In this document: piece by piece, positions 42,728 through 50,983 of the stretch | Numbering within the stretch: position 1 is the first letter of the stretch | Layout: each line of letters opens with the position of its first letter | Assembly: GCA_905235115.1 (NCBI GenBank) | Contig: CAJOKT010000017.1 | Location: forward strand, 16,189-80,188 | Origin: an uncultured Peptostreptococcaceae bacterium | GTDB lineage: Bacteria; Bacillota; Clostridia; Peptostreptococcales; Anaerovoracaceae | DNA length: 64,000 bases | Reading direction: 5' to 3' | Notes under the pieces: generated by a model | Database searches by the model: none | The model's input: the letters and a program-made list of their open reading frames with translations, nothing else | Told to the model about the DNA's origin: nothing | Position numbers and translations under genes: made by a program

Positions 42728-43817
42728 CATAATCGACAGAACAACGATCACAATGCATCCGTTACATGAATATTTAACGGAATATAAAGAATTGAATTCA
42801 GACAACAAGTATCGGCCAGTTGCTGTAGGACGTTATGGGATTCGGGCCAGGGAAAGCATCTATTCTAAAGAGCTTGCCAAGGACTACTCAAAGAACAGAC
42901 TTATCTTCAAAGGCACACTGACAGTCGGTATGGGGTCGGTACAAATGGATATTGGGATCCTTTCGGATGATGCCATATATTCAGTCTCTCCGGCATATCA
43001 TACCTATAAGATTGCTGGAATTGATTGTGACTACCTTCGCTATTGTCTACAATGTCGCAACATGGACATGTTTGCACGATACATGAAGCGCGGAAGCAGA
43101 CAAGGAAAATCAATTGACTTAGACAGATGGATCACGTATGAGATTCCTGTGTACCCAGTTCAGGCTCAGAAAGCAATAGTTGATCGTCTTGACAGAGTAC
43201 AACGAGTCATTGATGCCAGACAACGGGAGCTAACAACCCTTGACGAATTATGCAAAGCCCGATTTGTCGAGATGTTTGGGGATAATGATAAGTATCTATA
43301 TGAGCCACTTAACTATAATGTATGTGAAATGTTTATTGGCCCATTTGGTAGCGCTTTAAAGAATGAGTGCTTTGTTGAGCAAGAGGACGGCTACTGTATT
43401 GTTTATGAGCAAAAGCATGCAATAAAAAAGACGATGGATGTTCCAACAAGATATGTTGATGAAAACAAGTATCTTGAACTTAAGAGGTTTTCAGTATATC
43501 CTGGCGATATTATTGTGAGTTGCAGAGGTACTATAGGCGAGATTTTTGTAGTACCTGAGGGAGCTCCTCTGGGGATTATGCATCCTTCAATCATGAAGAT
43601 ACGTCTGAACACAGAGAGGTATGACCAGAAGTTCTTCGTTCTTGCGCTTGAACGATATATGGAAGAGCATAACAATGAGACCAAAGGTAGTGGTGTGAAA
43701 ATGGCGGTTACTGCAACAACTCTAGGACAAGAGTTGTTTGTGGTTCCCCCGATGGATGTTCAAAAGAACTTTTCAACTTTCGTGGAACAAGTCGACAAAT
43801 CAAAAGTTGTCGCTTAG
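42723..43817 (+). CDS. hsdS: Second HsdS, shortened at the C-terminus
   Basis: A 364-residue specificity subunit with two target-recognition domains different from copy 1. The central helix reads RLDRVQRVIDARQRELTTLD and then KARFVEMFGD. The protein stops at VEQVDKSKVVA, directly after the third shared repeat, and lacks the last ~20 residues of the C-terminal helix found in copy 1. This suggests that it acts mainly as a donor of recognition domains. It has the same start region as copy 1, so it may also be translated. Confidence 0.88.
   Translation: MSIIDRTTITMHPLHEYLTEYKELNSDNKYRPVAVGRYGIRARESIYSKELAKDYSKNRLIFKGTLTVGMGSVQMDIGILSDDAIYSVSPAYHTYKIAGIDCDYLRYCLQCRNMDMFARYMKRGSRQGKSIDLDRWITYEIPVYPVQAQKAIVDRLDRVQRVIDARQRELTTLDELCKARFVEMFGDNDKYLYEPLNYNVCEMFIGPFGSALKNECFVEQEDGYCIVYEQKHAIKKTMDVPTRYVDENKYLELKRFSVYPGDIIVSCRGTIGEIFVVPEGAPLGIMHPSIMKIRLNTERYDQKFFVLALERYMEEHNNETKGSGVKMAVTATTLGQELFVVPPMDVQKNFSTFVEQVDKSKVVA
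43253..43280 (+). repeat. hsdS repeat 2, copy B (28 bp)
   Basis: Identical to 40398-40425, same orientation. Confidence 0.95.
43791..43805 (+). repeat. hsdS repeat 3, copy B (15 bp)
   Basis: Identical to 40936-40950, same orientation; the gene ends 12 bases later. Confidence 0.85.
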
Positions 43818-43938
43818 CTTTTTATAAATGAACTTTAGAACTTTTGTTGATTTATCGCTTATTGAAAAAATGTAAGCATATTAAATAAGCAACAGTAATT
43901 ATCAAAACATATTATTGATTGGGTGGAGGCATATTATT

Positions 43939-46900
43939 ATGACCAACTTTGACCTCTTCACAAGTGAACAAGATTTCGCATCTTTTGCAGAACCGGCGGT
44001 GGCAGCCGAGCGCATCTATCAGATAGATCCGGCAGCCTGTGTTTTGAATTGCCGGAGAGCCATGGAAGCCGCGGTAAAATGGATGTATTCCGTGGATGCG
44101 GCGCTTGTAATGCCCTATCAGGACAACCTTATAAGTCTGATAAATACAGATGAATTCCGAGAGATCGTGGATGATGGCATTCTTCGCAGGATGGATTATA
44201 TTCGAAAAATGGGGAATGTAGCAGCGCATGCAGGCAGAAAAATCAGCAAGGAGCAAGCGGCACTTTGTCTCGAAAACCTTTATATATTTCTGGATTTCAT
44301 TGCATACTGCTACGCATCTGAATACAAGGAGTCATCCTTCGACCCATCCCTGTTGGATATTAGACAATCCGCTTTGGCATCGTCCATCGATCCTGCAACA
44401 GAAGTCAATTTTGAAGAATTGATGGCTGAGAATGCTGCCCTTCGTGAAGAACTGACCGCCAGACGCGCAGAGCAACAACAAACATATGTGCCTAAGCCTC
44501 TGGATATCTCAGAGTACAAGACCCGCAAACTGTACATAGATGCAATGTTGGAAGATGCAGGGTGGATAGAAGGCAAGAACTGGATCAATGAGTATGAGAT
44601 TCCGGGCATGCCAAACAAATCTCAAGTAGGCTATGCAGACTATGTATTGATGGGCGATGATGGATACATCTTAGCAGTTATTGAGGCAAAACGTACCTGC
44701 GTGGATGTGGCTAAGGGACGCCAACAGGCGAAGCTCTATGCGGACCTCATTGAGAAAAAACAGGGCCGCCGCCCTGTAGTATTTCTGACTAACGGTTTTG
44801 ATACACATATCATTGACAATCAGTACCCAGAACGAAAGGTGGCTGCTCTTTACTCCAAGCGTGATCTGGAGAAACTTTTCAATTTGAAGAGTATGCGTGG
44901 TAGCATGAAGTATGTCTTAGTGGATAAACAAATTGCGGGGCGTTATTACCAGGAGGCTGCAATTAAGGCGGTGTGTGACAGCTTTGGCCAAAAGAACCGG
45001 CGCAAGGCACTTCTTGTTATGGCCACTGGTTCCGGAAAGACCAGAACCGTTATTGCTCTTGTCAAAGTACTGCTAGAGCAAGGCTGGATCAAGAATGTAC
45101 TGTTCCTCGCTGACAGAAATTCTTTAGTCACTCAGGCAAAGCGTAACTTTGTAAATCTTCTTCCGGATTTGTCTGTTACGAATCTCTGTGAGGAAAAGGA
45201 CAATTATTCTGCCCATGGTGTTTTTTCTACGTATCAGACTATGATGAACTGCATAGATTCTGTTCGGGATGAAGAGGGTAAATTGTTTTCGTGCGGGCAT
45301 TTCGATTTGGTTATTTGTGACGAAGCGCATAGATCAATTTACAATAAATATCGTGATATATTTAATTATTTCGATGCACCATTAGTGGGTCTCACAGCTA
45401 CACCCAAAGATGATATCGATAAGAATACGTATTCCATATTTGAATTGGAAAGTGGAGTACCCACATATGGCTACGAGCTGGCGCAGGCAGTACAAGACGG
45501 TTATCTGGTTGATTTCATGTCTGTGGAAACAACTTTGAAATTTATCCAGGAAGGTATCGTCTATGACGATCTATCCGATGAGGATAAAGAAATATATGAG
45601 GATACTTTTGAGGATGAGAATGGAGAACTGCCGGAAAGCATCTCTTCGTCAGCACATGAGTGGATATTTAATGAGGATACGATTCGTGAAGTGTTGCATA
45701 TCCTTATGACACACGGAATCAAGATAGATTACGGGAACAAGATCGGCAAAACGATCATCTTTGCAAAAAATCATAACCATGCTGAAAAGATTCTCGAGGT
45801 GTTTGGCAAAGAATATCCTCATCTTAACGGATACGCAAAGGTCATAGATAACTATATGACCTACTCTCAGAGTGCAATCGATGAATTCTCAGATCCGAAC
45901 AAGATGCCGCAGATTGCGATCTCTGTAGACATGCTGGATACCGGCATTGACATTCCTGAGATACTTAATCTTGTTTTCTTCAAGAAGGTTATGTCCAAGG
46001 CCAAGTTCTGGCAGATGATCGGGCGGGGAACGCGCCTTTGCCCAGGCCTGATCGATGGTGCCGACAAGGATAAGTTCTACATATTTGATTTCTGTGGCAA
46101 CTTTGAGTTTTTCAGAATGAACAGGGGCAAACCGACGGCTAACATGATTGCTTTGCAAGGAGCCATATTCGGTCTGCAATTTGAAATCGCTTACAAATTA
46201 CAAGATCTGCAGTATCAGACGGACAGGCTGATAGCCTACAGAAAAGCCCTGGTAGAGCACATGACTGAAAAGGTACAGGAATTGAACCGGGATAATTTTG
46301 CTGTTCGTCAGCACCTGAGATATGTGGATCAGTATGCTGAATCTGACAACTATACGACCTTGACATACGAAGACACACTAATGGTCAGGGAAGAATTGGC
46401 ACCGTTGATCGAGCCGGAAAACGATGATGCGAAGGCACTGCGGTTTGATGCTCTGATGTATCAGATTGAACTCGCATATCTTGCAGGTAAACAAAATAAC
46501 AGAGCAAGGCATGACCTTATTAAAAAAGTCTCTGCTATAGCAAGCATTGCGAATATACCGGAGATCATGATGCAGGCTGAACTTATCAATCAGATCTTGC
46601 ATACGGACTACCTTGATAATGCTGGTATAGATGAGTTCGAATACATCAGGGAGAGCCTGCGAGATCTGATGAAATATATTCCTATAGGCAGGACCATCTA
46701 TGATACCGACTTTAATGATGAAATACTGTCGATGGGCTGGAATGAATCCGAACTTGACAGTGATGATCTTAAGAATTATAAGGCAAAAGCCGAGTACTAT
46801 GTCCGTCAACATCAGGATAACATAGTGATAGCTAAATTGAAGAGCAACGTTCCGTTGAACAACGCTGATATAAAGGTTCTTGAAGATATACTTTGGAGTG

Positions 46901-47238
46901 AGGTTGGAACCAGACAGGAATATCAGGCAGAATTTGGAGAGAAACCTCTTGGCGAATTCGTACGGGAAATCGTTGGTCTTGATATGAATGCAGCGAAAGA
47001 TGCTTTTGCTGAGTATCTGGATGAAACAAATCTTGACAGCAGACAAATCTATTTCGTCAACCAGATCGTTGAATATATTGTTCAGAATGGAATGATGAAA
47101 GATTTGTCAGTACTGCAGGAGCCTCCATTCACGGATCAGGGTAGCATTGTAGAAGTATTTACTGATCTGACCGTATGGATGGGTATCCGCAGGGTTATCG
47201 AGCAGGTTAATGCGAATGCAAGCGCAAGGGCAGCTTAG
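43939..47238 (+). CDS. hsdR: Type I restriction subunit HsdR
   Basis: A 1099-residue restriction/translocase subunit. Residues ~1-130 are a DUF4145-like helical domain (NCRRAMEAAVKWMYSVDA). The nuclease domain has YADYVLMGDDGYILAVIEAKR, the D...E-x-K catalytic set. The SF2 helicase core has Walker A MATGSGKTRT, DEAH box ICDEAHRSIY, TATPKDDI and the motif VI segment QMIGRGTRLCPG. A long helical C-terminal part contacts the modification core. GGTGGAGG lies before the ATG at 43939. The gene appears intact. Confidence 0.95.
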   Translation: MTNFDLFTSEQDFASFAEPAVAAERIYQIDPAACVLNCRRAMEAAVKWMYSVDAALVMPYQDNLISLINTDEFREIVDDGILRRMDYIRKMGNVAAHAGRKISKEQAALCLENLYIFLDFIAYCYASEYKESSFDPSLLDIRQSALASSIDPATEVNFEELMAENAALREELTARRAEQQQTYVPKPLDISEYKTRKLYIDAMLEDAGWIEGKNWINEYEIPGMPNKSQVGYADYVLMGDDGYILAVIEAKRTCVDVAKGRQQAKLYADLIEKKQGRRPVVFLTNGFDTHIIDNQYPERKVAALYSKRDLEKLFNLKSMRGSMKYVLVDKQIAGRYYQEAAIKAVCDSFGQKNRRKALLVMATGSGKTRTVIALVKVLLEQGWIKNVLFLADRNSLVTQAKRNFVNLLPDLSVTNLCEEKDNYSAHGVFSTYQTMMNCIDSVRDEEGKLFSCGHFDLVICDEAHRSIYNKYRDIFNYFDAPLVGLTATPKDDIDKNTYSIFELESGVPTYGYELAQAVQDGYLVDFMSVETTLKFIQEGIVYDDLSDEDKEIYEDTFEDENGELPESISSSAHEWIFNEDTIREVLHILMTHGIKIDYGNKIGKTIIFAKNHNHAEKILEVFGKEYPHLNGYAKVIDNYMTYSQSAIDEFSDPNKMPQIAISVDMLDTGIDIPEILNLVFFKKVMSKAKFWQMIGRGTRLCPGLIDGADKDKFYIFDFCGNFEFFRMNRGKPTANMIALQGAIFGLQFEIAYKLQDLQYQTDRLIAYRKALVEHMTEKVQELNRDNFAVRQHLRYVDQYAESDNYTTLTYEDTLMVREELAPLIEPENDDAKALRFDALMYQIELAYLAGKQNNRARHDLIKKVSAIASIANIPEIMMQAELINQILHTDYLDNAGIDEFEYIRESLRDLMKYIPIGRTIYDTDFNDEILSMGWNESELDSDDLKNYKAKAEYYVRQHQDNIVIAKLKSNVPLNNADIKVLEDILWSEVGTRQEYQAEFGEKPLGEFVREIVGLDMNAAKDAFAEYLDETNLDSRQIYFVNQIVEYIVQNGMMKDLSVLQEPPFTDQGSIVEVFTDLTVWMGIRRVIEQVNANASARAA

Positions 47239-47284
47239 AAGGTTATTGTAACAGAAATAAGGCAGAGGCGAAGAAAGAATAAAG

Positions 47285-48079
47285 ATGATTAGAATAATGC
47301 TTAAACTGGTCCTTTGGCCTTTTAAAATCGTATACTATATGCTATATCCGTTTATATGGTTTTATAAACGCTATTTTGGTTATGCAAATACCCAATCTGA
47401 CGGGATAGCTTTTGAGTATGTCTGTGCTGATATCTTAAGAAGAAGAGGGTTCATCAATGTTAAAGTTACCCAAGCCAGTGGAGATCAGGGCATTGACGTA
47501 TTGGCTTCTAAAGGCGGGAAACGTTACGCAGTTCAGTGCAAACTGTACTCAAACCCTGTTAGCAATTCTGCCGTACAGGAAGCCTTTGCAGGCATGAAGT
47601 ATTATGGATGCTCAAAAGCAGCCGTTATGACTAATTCGACATTCACAGAGAGCGCGAGAGATCTTGCAGAGAGTATTGGGGTTGAATTGTGGGATAATAC
47701 ACCTACTTCCGCTAAAAGATTTAGAAACCCGCTCGTGTTCTGGGGGTCACTCATTATTTGGCTTATCTATTCTATTTATCTTGAGGAAACCCTATCTGTT
47801 CCAGAAGAAGTTATTAATGATAAACAAGGAAATGCGGCCATTGTCTGGGTATGCTTCATTCTTATCTATGTATTTGTCTATCCTTTAGTTAGTAATATTG
47901 GAAAAGGTATTATTGCTTCCTTTGGAAATCTTTCAAGAGGTGTGAAAAGCGTTTCTTCAGAAATGAGAACAAAAAAAGCAAATAAGGCTGGCATTGAAAT
48001 TAGTGTCGATTATGATTTTGAAATTGAGCCGAGTGTGAATGATAATCAAAATGATTTTGATTGGAGAGACGAACGATGA
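47285..48079 (+). CDS. Membrane-anchored Mrr-type restriction endonuclease
   Basis: A 264-residue protein. A hydrophobic N-terminus (LVLWPFKIVYYMLYPFIWFY) is followed by an Mrr catalytic domain (~residues 40-140): FEYVCADILRRRGF, GDQGIDVLASKGG (Asp71) and YAVQCKLYSN (Gln84-Cys-Lys86), the D...Q-x-K variant of the PD-(D/E)xK fold. Two further membrane helices lie at ~147-166 and ~183-203, and a charged tail ends the protein. It is coupled by an ATGA overlap to an FtsK-like ATPase. Probably a membrane-bound nuclease acting on incoming or modified DNA. Confidence 0.85.
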   Translation: MIRIMLKLVLWPFKIVYYMLYPFIWFYKRYFGYANTQSDGIAFEYVCADILRRRGFINVKVTQASGDQGIDVLASKGGKRYAVQCKLYSNPVSNSAVQEAFAGMKYYGCSKAAVMTNSTFTESARDLAESIGVELWDNTPTSAKRFRNPLVFWGSLIIWLIYSIYLEETLSVPEEVINDKQGNAAIVWVCFILIYVFVYPLVSNIGKGIIASFGNLSRGVKSVSSEMRTKKANKAGIEISVDYDFEIEPSVNDNQNDFDWRDER

Positions 48080-49206
48080 ATGAAATAGAAAGAAGCACTC
48101 TTGAAGAAACATACAACCCTGAGTTTACTGCAGTTATAGGGATTGACGAGTCAAAGAGTGATATAGTTGTAAATTGGTCAACCGTCTACAATGTATTGGT
48201 GTCCGGTACGGTAGGAAGCGGAAAAACAAATTTCGTTCGTAACGTACTGTTATCATTGGTTGAACGGTGTCATGAAGACTTACAATTAGTAATTTATGAC
48301 TCAAAGGGGATCGACTATCAGGAATATGTTAATAGTGGGCATTTACTGATTCCTATGGTAAAAGATAAGATGTATATAGGAACTATGTTAAATTACATTT
48401 CCTATGAAGTGGAATCAAGGCTAGAGGTGTTAGAAGGGGTTGCTAAAGATATTGACTCATATAACCAGAACGTGGAAACAACTAAGAGGCTACCACGCAT
48501 CGTAGCTGTTATTGATGGATATGAAGACATTGCTGCCAGTCAAGGCTTGCTGGATTCGCTGATAAGAATCTTAACTCGAAATGAGGGAACGGGAATACAC
48601 GTAATACTGGTAACTTCAACAATTACTAAAAAGACTATAGAGCCGATTAAATACTTGGTAGATTCTTTCGTTGCATTTGCCTCTCCCGATTCCAAATACT
48701 CAAAATTAGCAATAGGCGTAGAGGGAGCGGAGCATTTGAAGTATCCGGGAGGTATGATTTTCAAAAACCTTAACAATTTCATTGTAGGGGAAACGACCCT
48801 GGCTGCAGATTATAGAGAAAGGTTGCCTATAAAAGCAAGCCCTGTGTATTACAAGAAAGATAAACAATCTAGTTCCAACTGGGATAATACCACTCCGCTT
48901 GAAGTCAAAGAGGAAACGTGCTCGTTGCGATTCAAGAGTCCCAATGGACAATATGACTATACCTACAAATTCTATGTCAAAGATATTAATAGAATAGTGT
49001 TCCATAAAAAAAGAGTATTAAGTAAGCCGTATTTGGAAATTACTCTTAGCAACATTCCTCTGATTGCAGAGAATCTTGGTGAACCAATAATCAAAAGCGT
49101 GAACATAGTGTCACCGTTTGTTCAAAAGAGAGAGGATGAATTATTTCTTCTTGATATCGCTAATGATATTGCTTCTAAGGCAAACATTGAAGTAATCATT
49201 TTATGA
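48076..49206 (+). CDS. FtsK/HerA-like ATPase coupled to the Mrr nuclease
   Basis: A 376-residue soluble ATPase. Walker A is SGTVGSGKTNFV (near residue 48) and Walker B is RIVAVIDGYEDIA (near residue 148); YDSKGIDYQEY and the segment HVILVTSTITKK fit the FtsK/SpoIIIE motor domain. The C-terminal ~130 residues (from TTPLEVKEE) form an unrecognised beta-rich domain. There are no membrane helices, so the upstream Mrr protein could provide the membrane anchor. Start codon overlaps the mrr stop. The pair looks like a motor-nuclease module. Confidence 0.8.
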   Translation: MNEIERSTLEETYNPEFTAVIGIDESKSDIVVNWSTVYNVLVSGTVGSGKTNFVRNVLLSLVERCHEDLQLVIYDSKGIDYQEYVNSGHLLIPMVKDKMYIGTMLNYISYEVESRLEVLEGVAKDIDSYNQNVETTKRLPRIVAVIDGYEDIAASQGLLDSLIRILTRNEGTGIHVILVTSTITKKTIEPIKYLVDSFVAFASPDSKYSKLAIGVEGAEHLKYPGGMIFKNLNNFIVGETTLAADYRERLPIKASPVYYKKDKQSSSNWDNTTPLEVKEETCSLRFKSPNGQYDYTYKFYVKDINRIVFHKKRVLSKPYLEITLSNIPLIAENLGEPIIKSVNIVSPFVQKREDELFLLDIANDIASKANIEVIIL

Positions 49207-49394
49207 ATCACAAGGGGGAGATTCTAAAATAATAATCATGAAGAGGCTTGGCCCATCATAATTTAGATGTATGGTTCATAGCGGCTGGGATAGTTTACGA
49301 CGATCTTAACAGGAGTTCGATAGACTAGATATAACAGAATCAGGACAAAAACAGCATTGAAACGAAAAAACTTAAATAGAAAGAAGGATTGGCA

Positions 49395-49511
49395 ATGAAG
49401 GGCGCTGAAACAAAACTTATTAAATACATGGAAGGCGCGGACAAGCGTTTTATCATACCAGTTTATCAGAGAAATTATGACTGGAAAATTGAGAATTGTA
49501 AGCAACTTTAG
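49395..49511 (+). pseudogene. Remnant of a GmrSD/DUF262 restriction gene
   Basis: AGAAGGA precedes an ATG that encodes 38 residues, among them GADKRFIIPVYQRNYDW, which is the conserved N-terminus of DUF262/GmrS proteins (IPxYQRxYxW). A TAG follows, and the remaining ~500 residues are missing. The host-like gene at 49551 begins only 40 bases later, so a deletion has removed the rest and marks the right edge of the island. The stretch 49207-49394 before it holds no gene. Confidence 0.8.
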
Positions 49512-49550
49512 TTCAGGAGCAATAATGAAAGAATTCAATAATTGGTTGAT

Positions 49551-49979
49551 ATGCTTTACACACCCCTAACCAAACAAGCCCTCAAACTATCTTTTGAGGC
49601 ACACAAGGATCAGGTGGACAAGAGCGGTATGCCGTATGTGTTCCATCCGTTTCACCTGGCAGAACAAATGAATACGGAGGACACTGTGGTGGTTGCTCTC
49701 CTCCATGACGTGGTGGAGGACACTGACTACACGCTCGATGACCTCCGGGACATGGGATTCCCGGGACGGATCGTCGAGGCTTTGTCGTACATGACTCATG
49801 ACGATGCGGTCCCTTATCTGGATTACGTGGCCCGCATCAAAGAGAATCCAATCGCAACAGCGGTCAAGCTGGCGGATCTCAGGCATAACAGCGACATCAC
49901 CAGGCTCGACGTGGTGGATGAGAAGGCTCTGGAGCGCGTACGGAAATATAACGAGGCCATCAAGATACTGGAAGGGTGA
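49551..49979 (+). CDS. HD-domain phosphohydrolase (RelA/SpoT HD-like)
   Basis: A 142-residue protein with the metal-binding HD motif in VVVALLHDVVEDTDYTLDDL and upstream His in YVFHPFHLAEQM, followed by VKLADLRHN, the pattern of the small ppGpp-hydrolase-like HD proteins. Base composition changes back to host type here. The ATG at 49551 is preferred to a TTG at 49542; no strong ribosome binding site is seen, which may reflect loss of upstream DNA in the deletion. Confidence 0.82.
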   Translation: MLYTPLTKQALKLSFEAHKDQVDKSGMPYVFHPFHLAEQMNTEDTVVVALLHDVVEDTDYTLDDLRDMGFPGRIVEALSYMTHDDAVPYLDYVARIKENPIATAVKLADLRHNSDITRLDVVDEKALERVRKYNEAIKILEG

Positions 49980-49991
49980 GATTCGACAGAT

Positions 49992-50834
49992 ATGGAAGGT
50001 ATGGAGTATTTTGTTATCTTTGCCCTGATAATTACGTTTCTTATTGCGAAAGCATATTTTAACAGTCCTGAGGCAAAAGGCAAAAGAGGCGAGAAGGATA
50101 TTGAGAGCAGCCTGTCGTGGATCTCTCTCTTGGGAAAGCCCGGCAAGATATTAACGAACTTATATGTTCCTACCGGCAATGGTCATACAACAGAGATAGA
50201 CGTACTGTTTATCACGGTCAAAGGAATATTTGTCATAGAAAGCAAGAATTACGCGGGGTATATTTTTGGGAATGAGAATAACAGAAACTGGACTGTGACG
50301 CTGTATGGCGGCAAGAATTTTCTCGGGTTCAAGAAGGTGGACAAGTATCATTTTTACAATCCGATATGGCAGAACAGAACTCATATCCGAGTCCTTCAAA
50401 GCTATATCGGCCAATCTGTAAAATACTTCTCCATAATCGTGTTCGCTGACAGGGGAGAACTTAAGAAGATTACCGTGGATTCAGCTGATACGACCGTATG
50501 CAATAGGCGTGGGCTCTCCGGCGCGATCGGGAACTATTGGCGGCAGTTACCGGATACGTTGACAGATACTCAGGTGGATCGGCTTTACGATAAGCTGCTC
50601 CCGCTCACGGACGTATCGGAAGAGGAGAAGACCGCCCACGTCAGGCAGGTCGCGGCCAATAGCCATCGCACATACCAGAAAGGACAAAAAACTGCGCCTG
50701 GCAGTGATCTGAAATGCCCCTGGTGCGGCGGCACACTCGTGGTTCGCACCGCTAAGCACGGGCCTAATGCCGGGAGCCAGTTCTACGGCTGTTCCAATTT
50801 TCCGAATTGCAGATTTACGAAGAACAGAAAATAA
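49992..50834 (+). CDS. NERD-domain protein with topoisomerase-type zinc finger
   Basis: A 280-residue protein. One membrane helix (FVIFALIITFLIAKAYF) is followed by a NERD nuclease-related domain (KGKRGEKDIESSL, TEIDVLFITVKGIFVIESKN with E-S-K) and, at the end, a topoisomerase I-type zinc ribbon (CPWCGGTLVVRT...CSNFPNC). NERD has a PD-(D/E)xK-like fold, so DNA binding or cleavage near the membrane is likely. It begins 12 bases after the HD gene. Confidence 0.88.
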   Translation: MEGMEYFVIFALIITFLIAKAYFNSPEAKGKRGEKDIESSLSWISLLGKPGKILTNLYVPTGNGHTTEIDVLFITVKGIFVIESKNYAGYIFGNENNRNWTVTLYGGKNFLGFKKVDKYHFYNPIWQNRTHIRVLQSYIGQSVKYFSIIVFADRGELKKITVDSADTTVCNRRGLSGAIGNYWRQLPDTLTDTQVDRLYDKLLPLTDVSEEEKTAHVRQVAANSHRTYQKGQKTAPGSDLKCPWCGGTLVVRTAKHGPNAGSQFYGCSNFPNCRFTKNRK

Positions 50835-50849
50835 TTGCTTTAATCTCAA

Positions 50850-50873
50850 GAGCAGCCCCTGCGGGCTGCTTTT
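50850..50873 (+). terminator. Terminator after the NERD gene
   Basis: AGCAGCCC-CTGC-GGGCTGCT followed by TTT. Confidence 0.85.
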
Positions 50874-50895
50874 AATATCTTTCTCACCTGATCAT

Positions 50896-50941
50896 TTGAT
50901 TTAATACCGAATATACCATATAATTACAGTATAAATGGTAT
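50896..50941 (+). promoter_or_regulatory. Autoregulated promoter of the sigma-54 activator
   Basis: TTGATT (50896-50901) and TATAAT (50919-50924) are 17 bases apart. ATACCAT (50913-50919) and ATGGTAT (50935-50941) form an inverted pair around the -10 box and match the half-sites of the palindrome at 53078-53113. The regulator probably binds both places. Confidence 0.75.
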
Positions 50942-50963
50942 GAAGGGAGATCATAACATGAAA

Positions 50964-50983
50964 AAGGTATGTGAAGGTATGTG
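50964..50983 (+). repeat. 10-bp tandem duplication at the start of the sigma-54 activator
   Basis: AAGGTATGTG occurs twice in direct succession, just after the ATG at 50958 that has the best ribosome binding site. With two copies that ATG reads into a stop after 20 codons. With one copy it would read MKKVCVVSALKETGDF in frame with the regulator. Confidence 0.85.

Noticed and set aside
39909..43817. Invertible hsdS shufflon
   Set aside because: All three repeat pairs are in direct orientation, so inversion cannot occur; only deletion or gene conversion is possible with the copies seen here.
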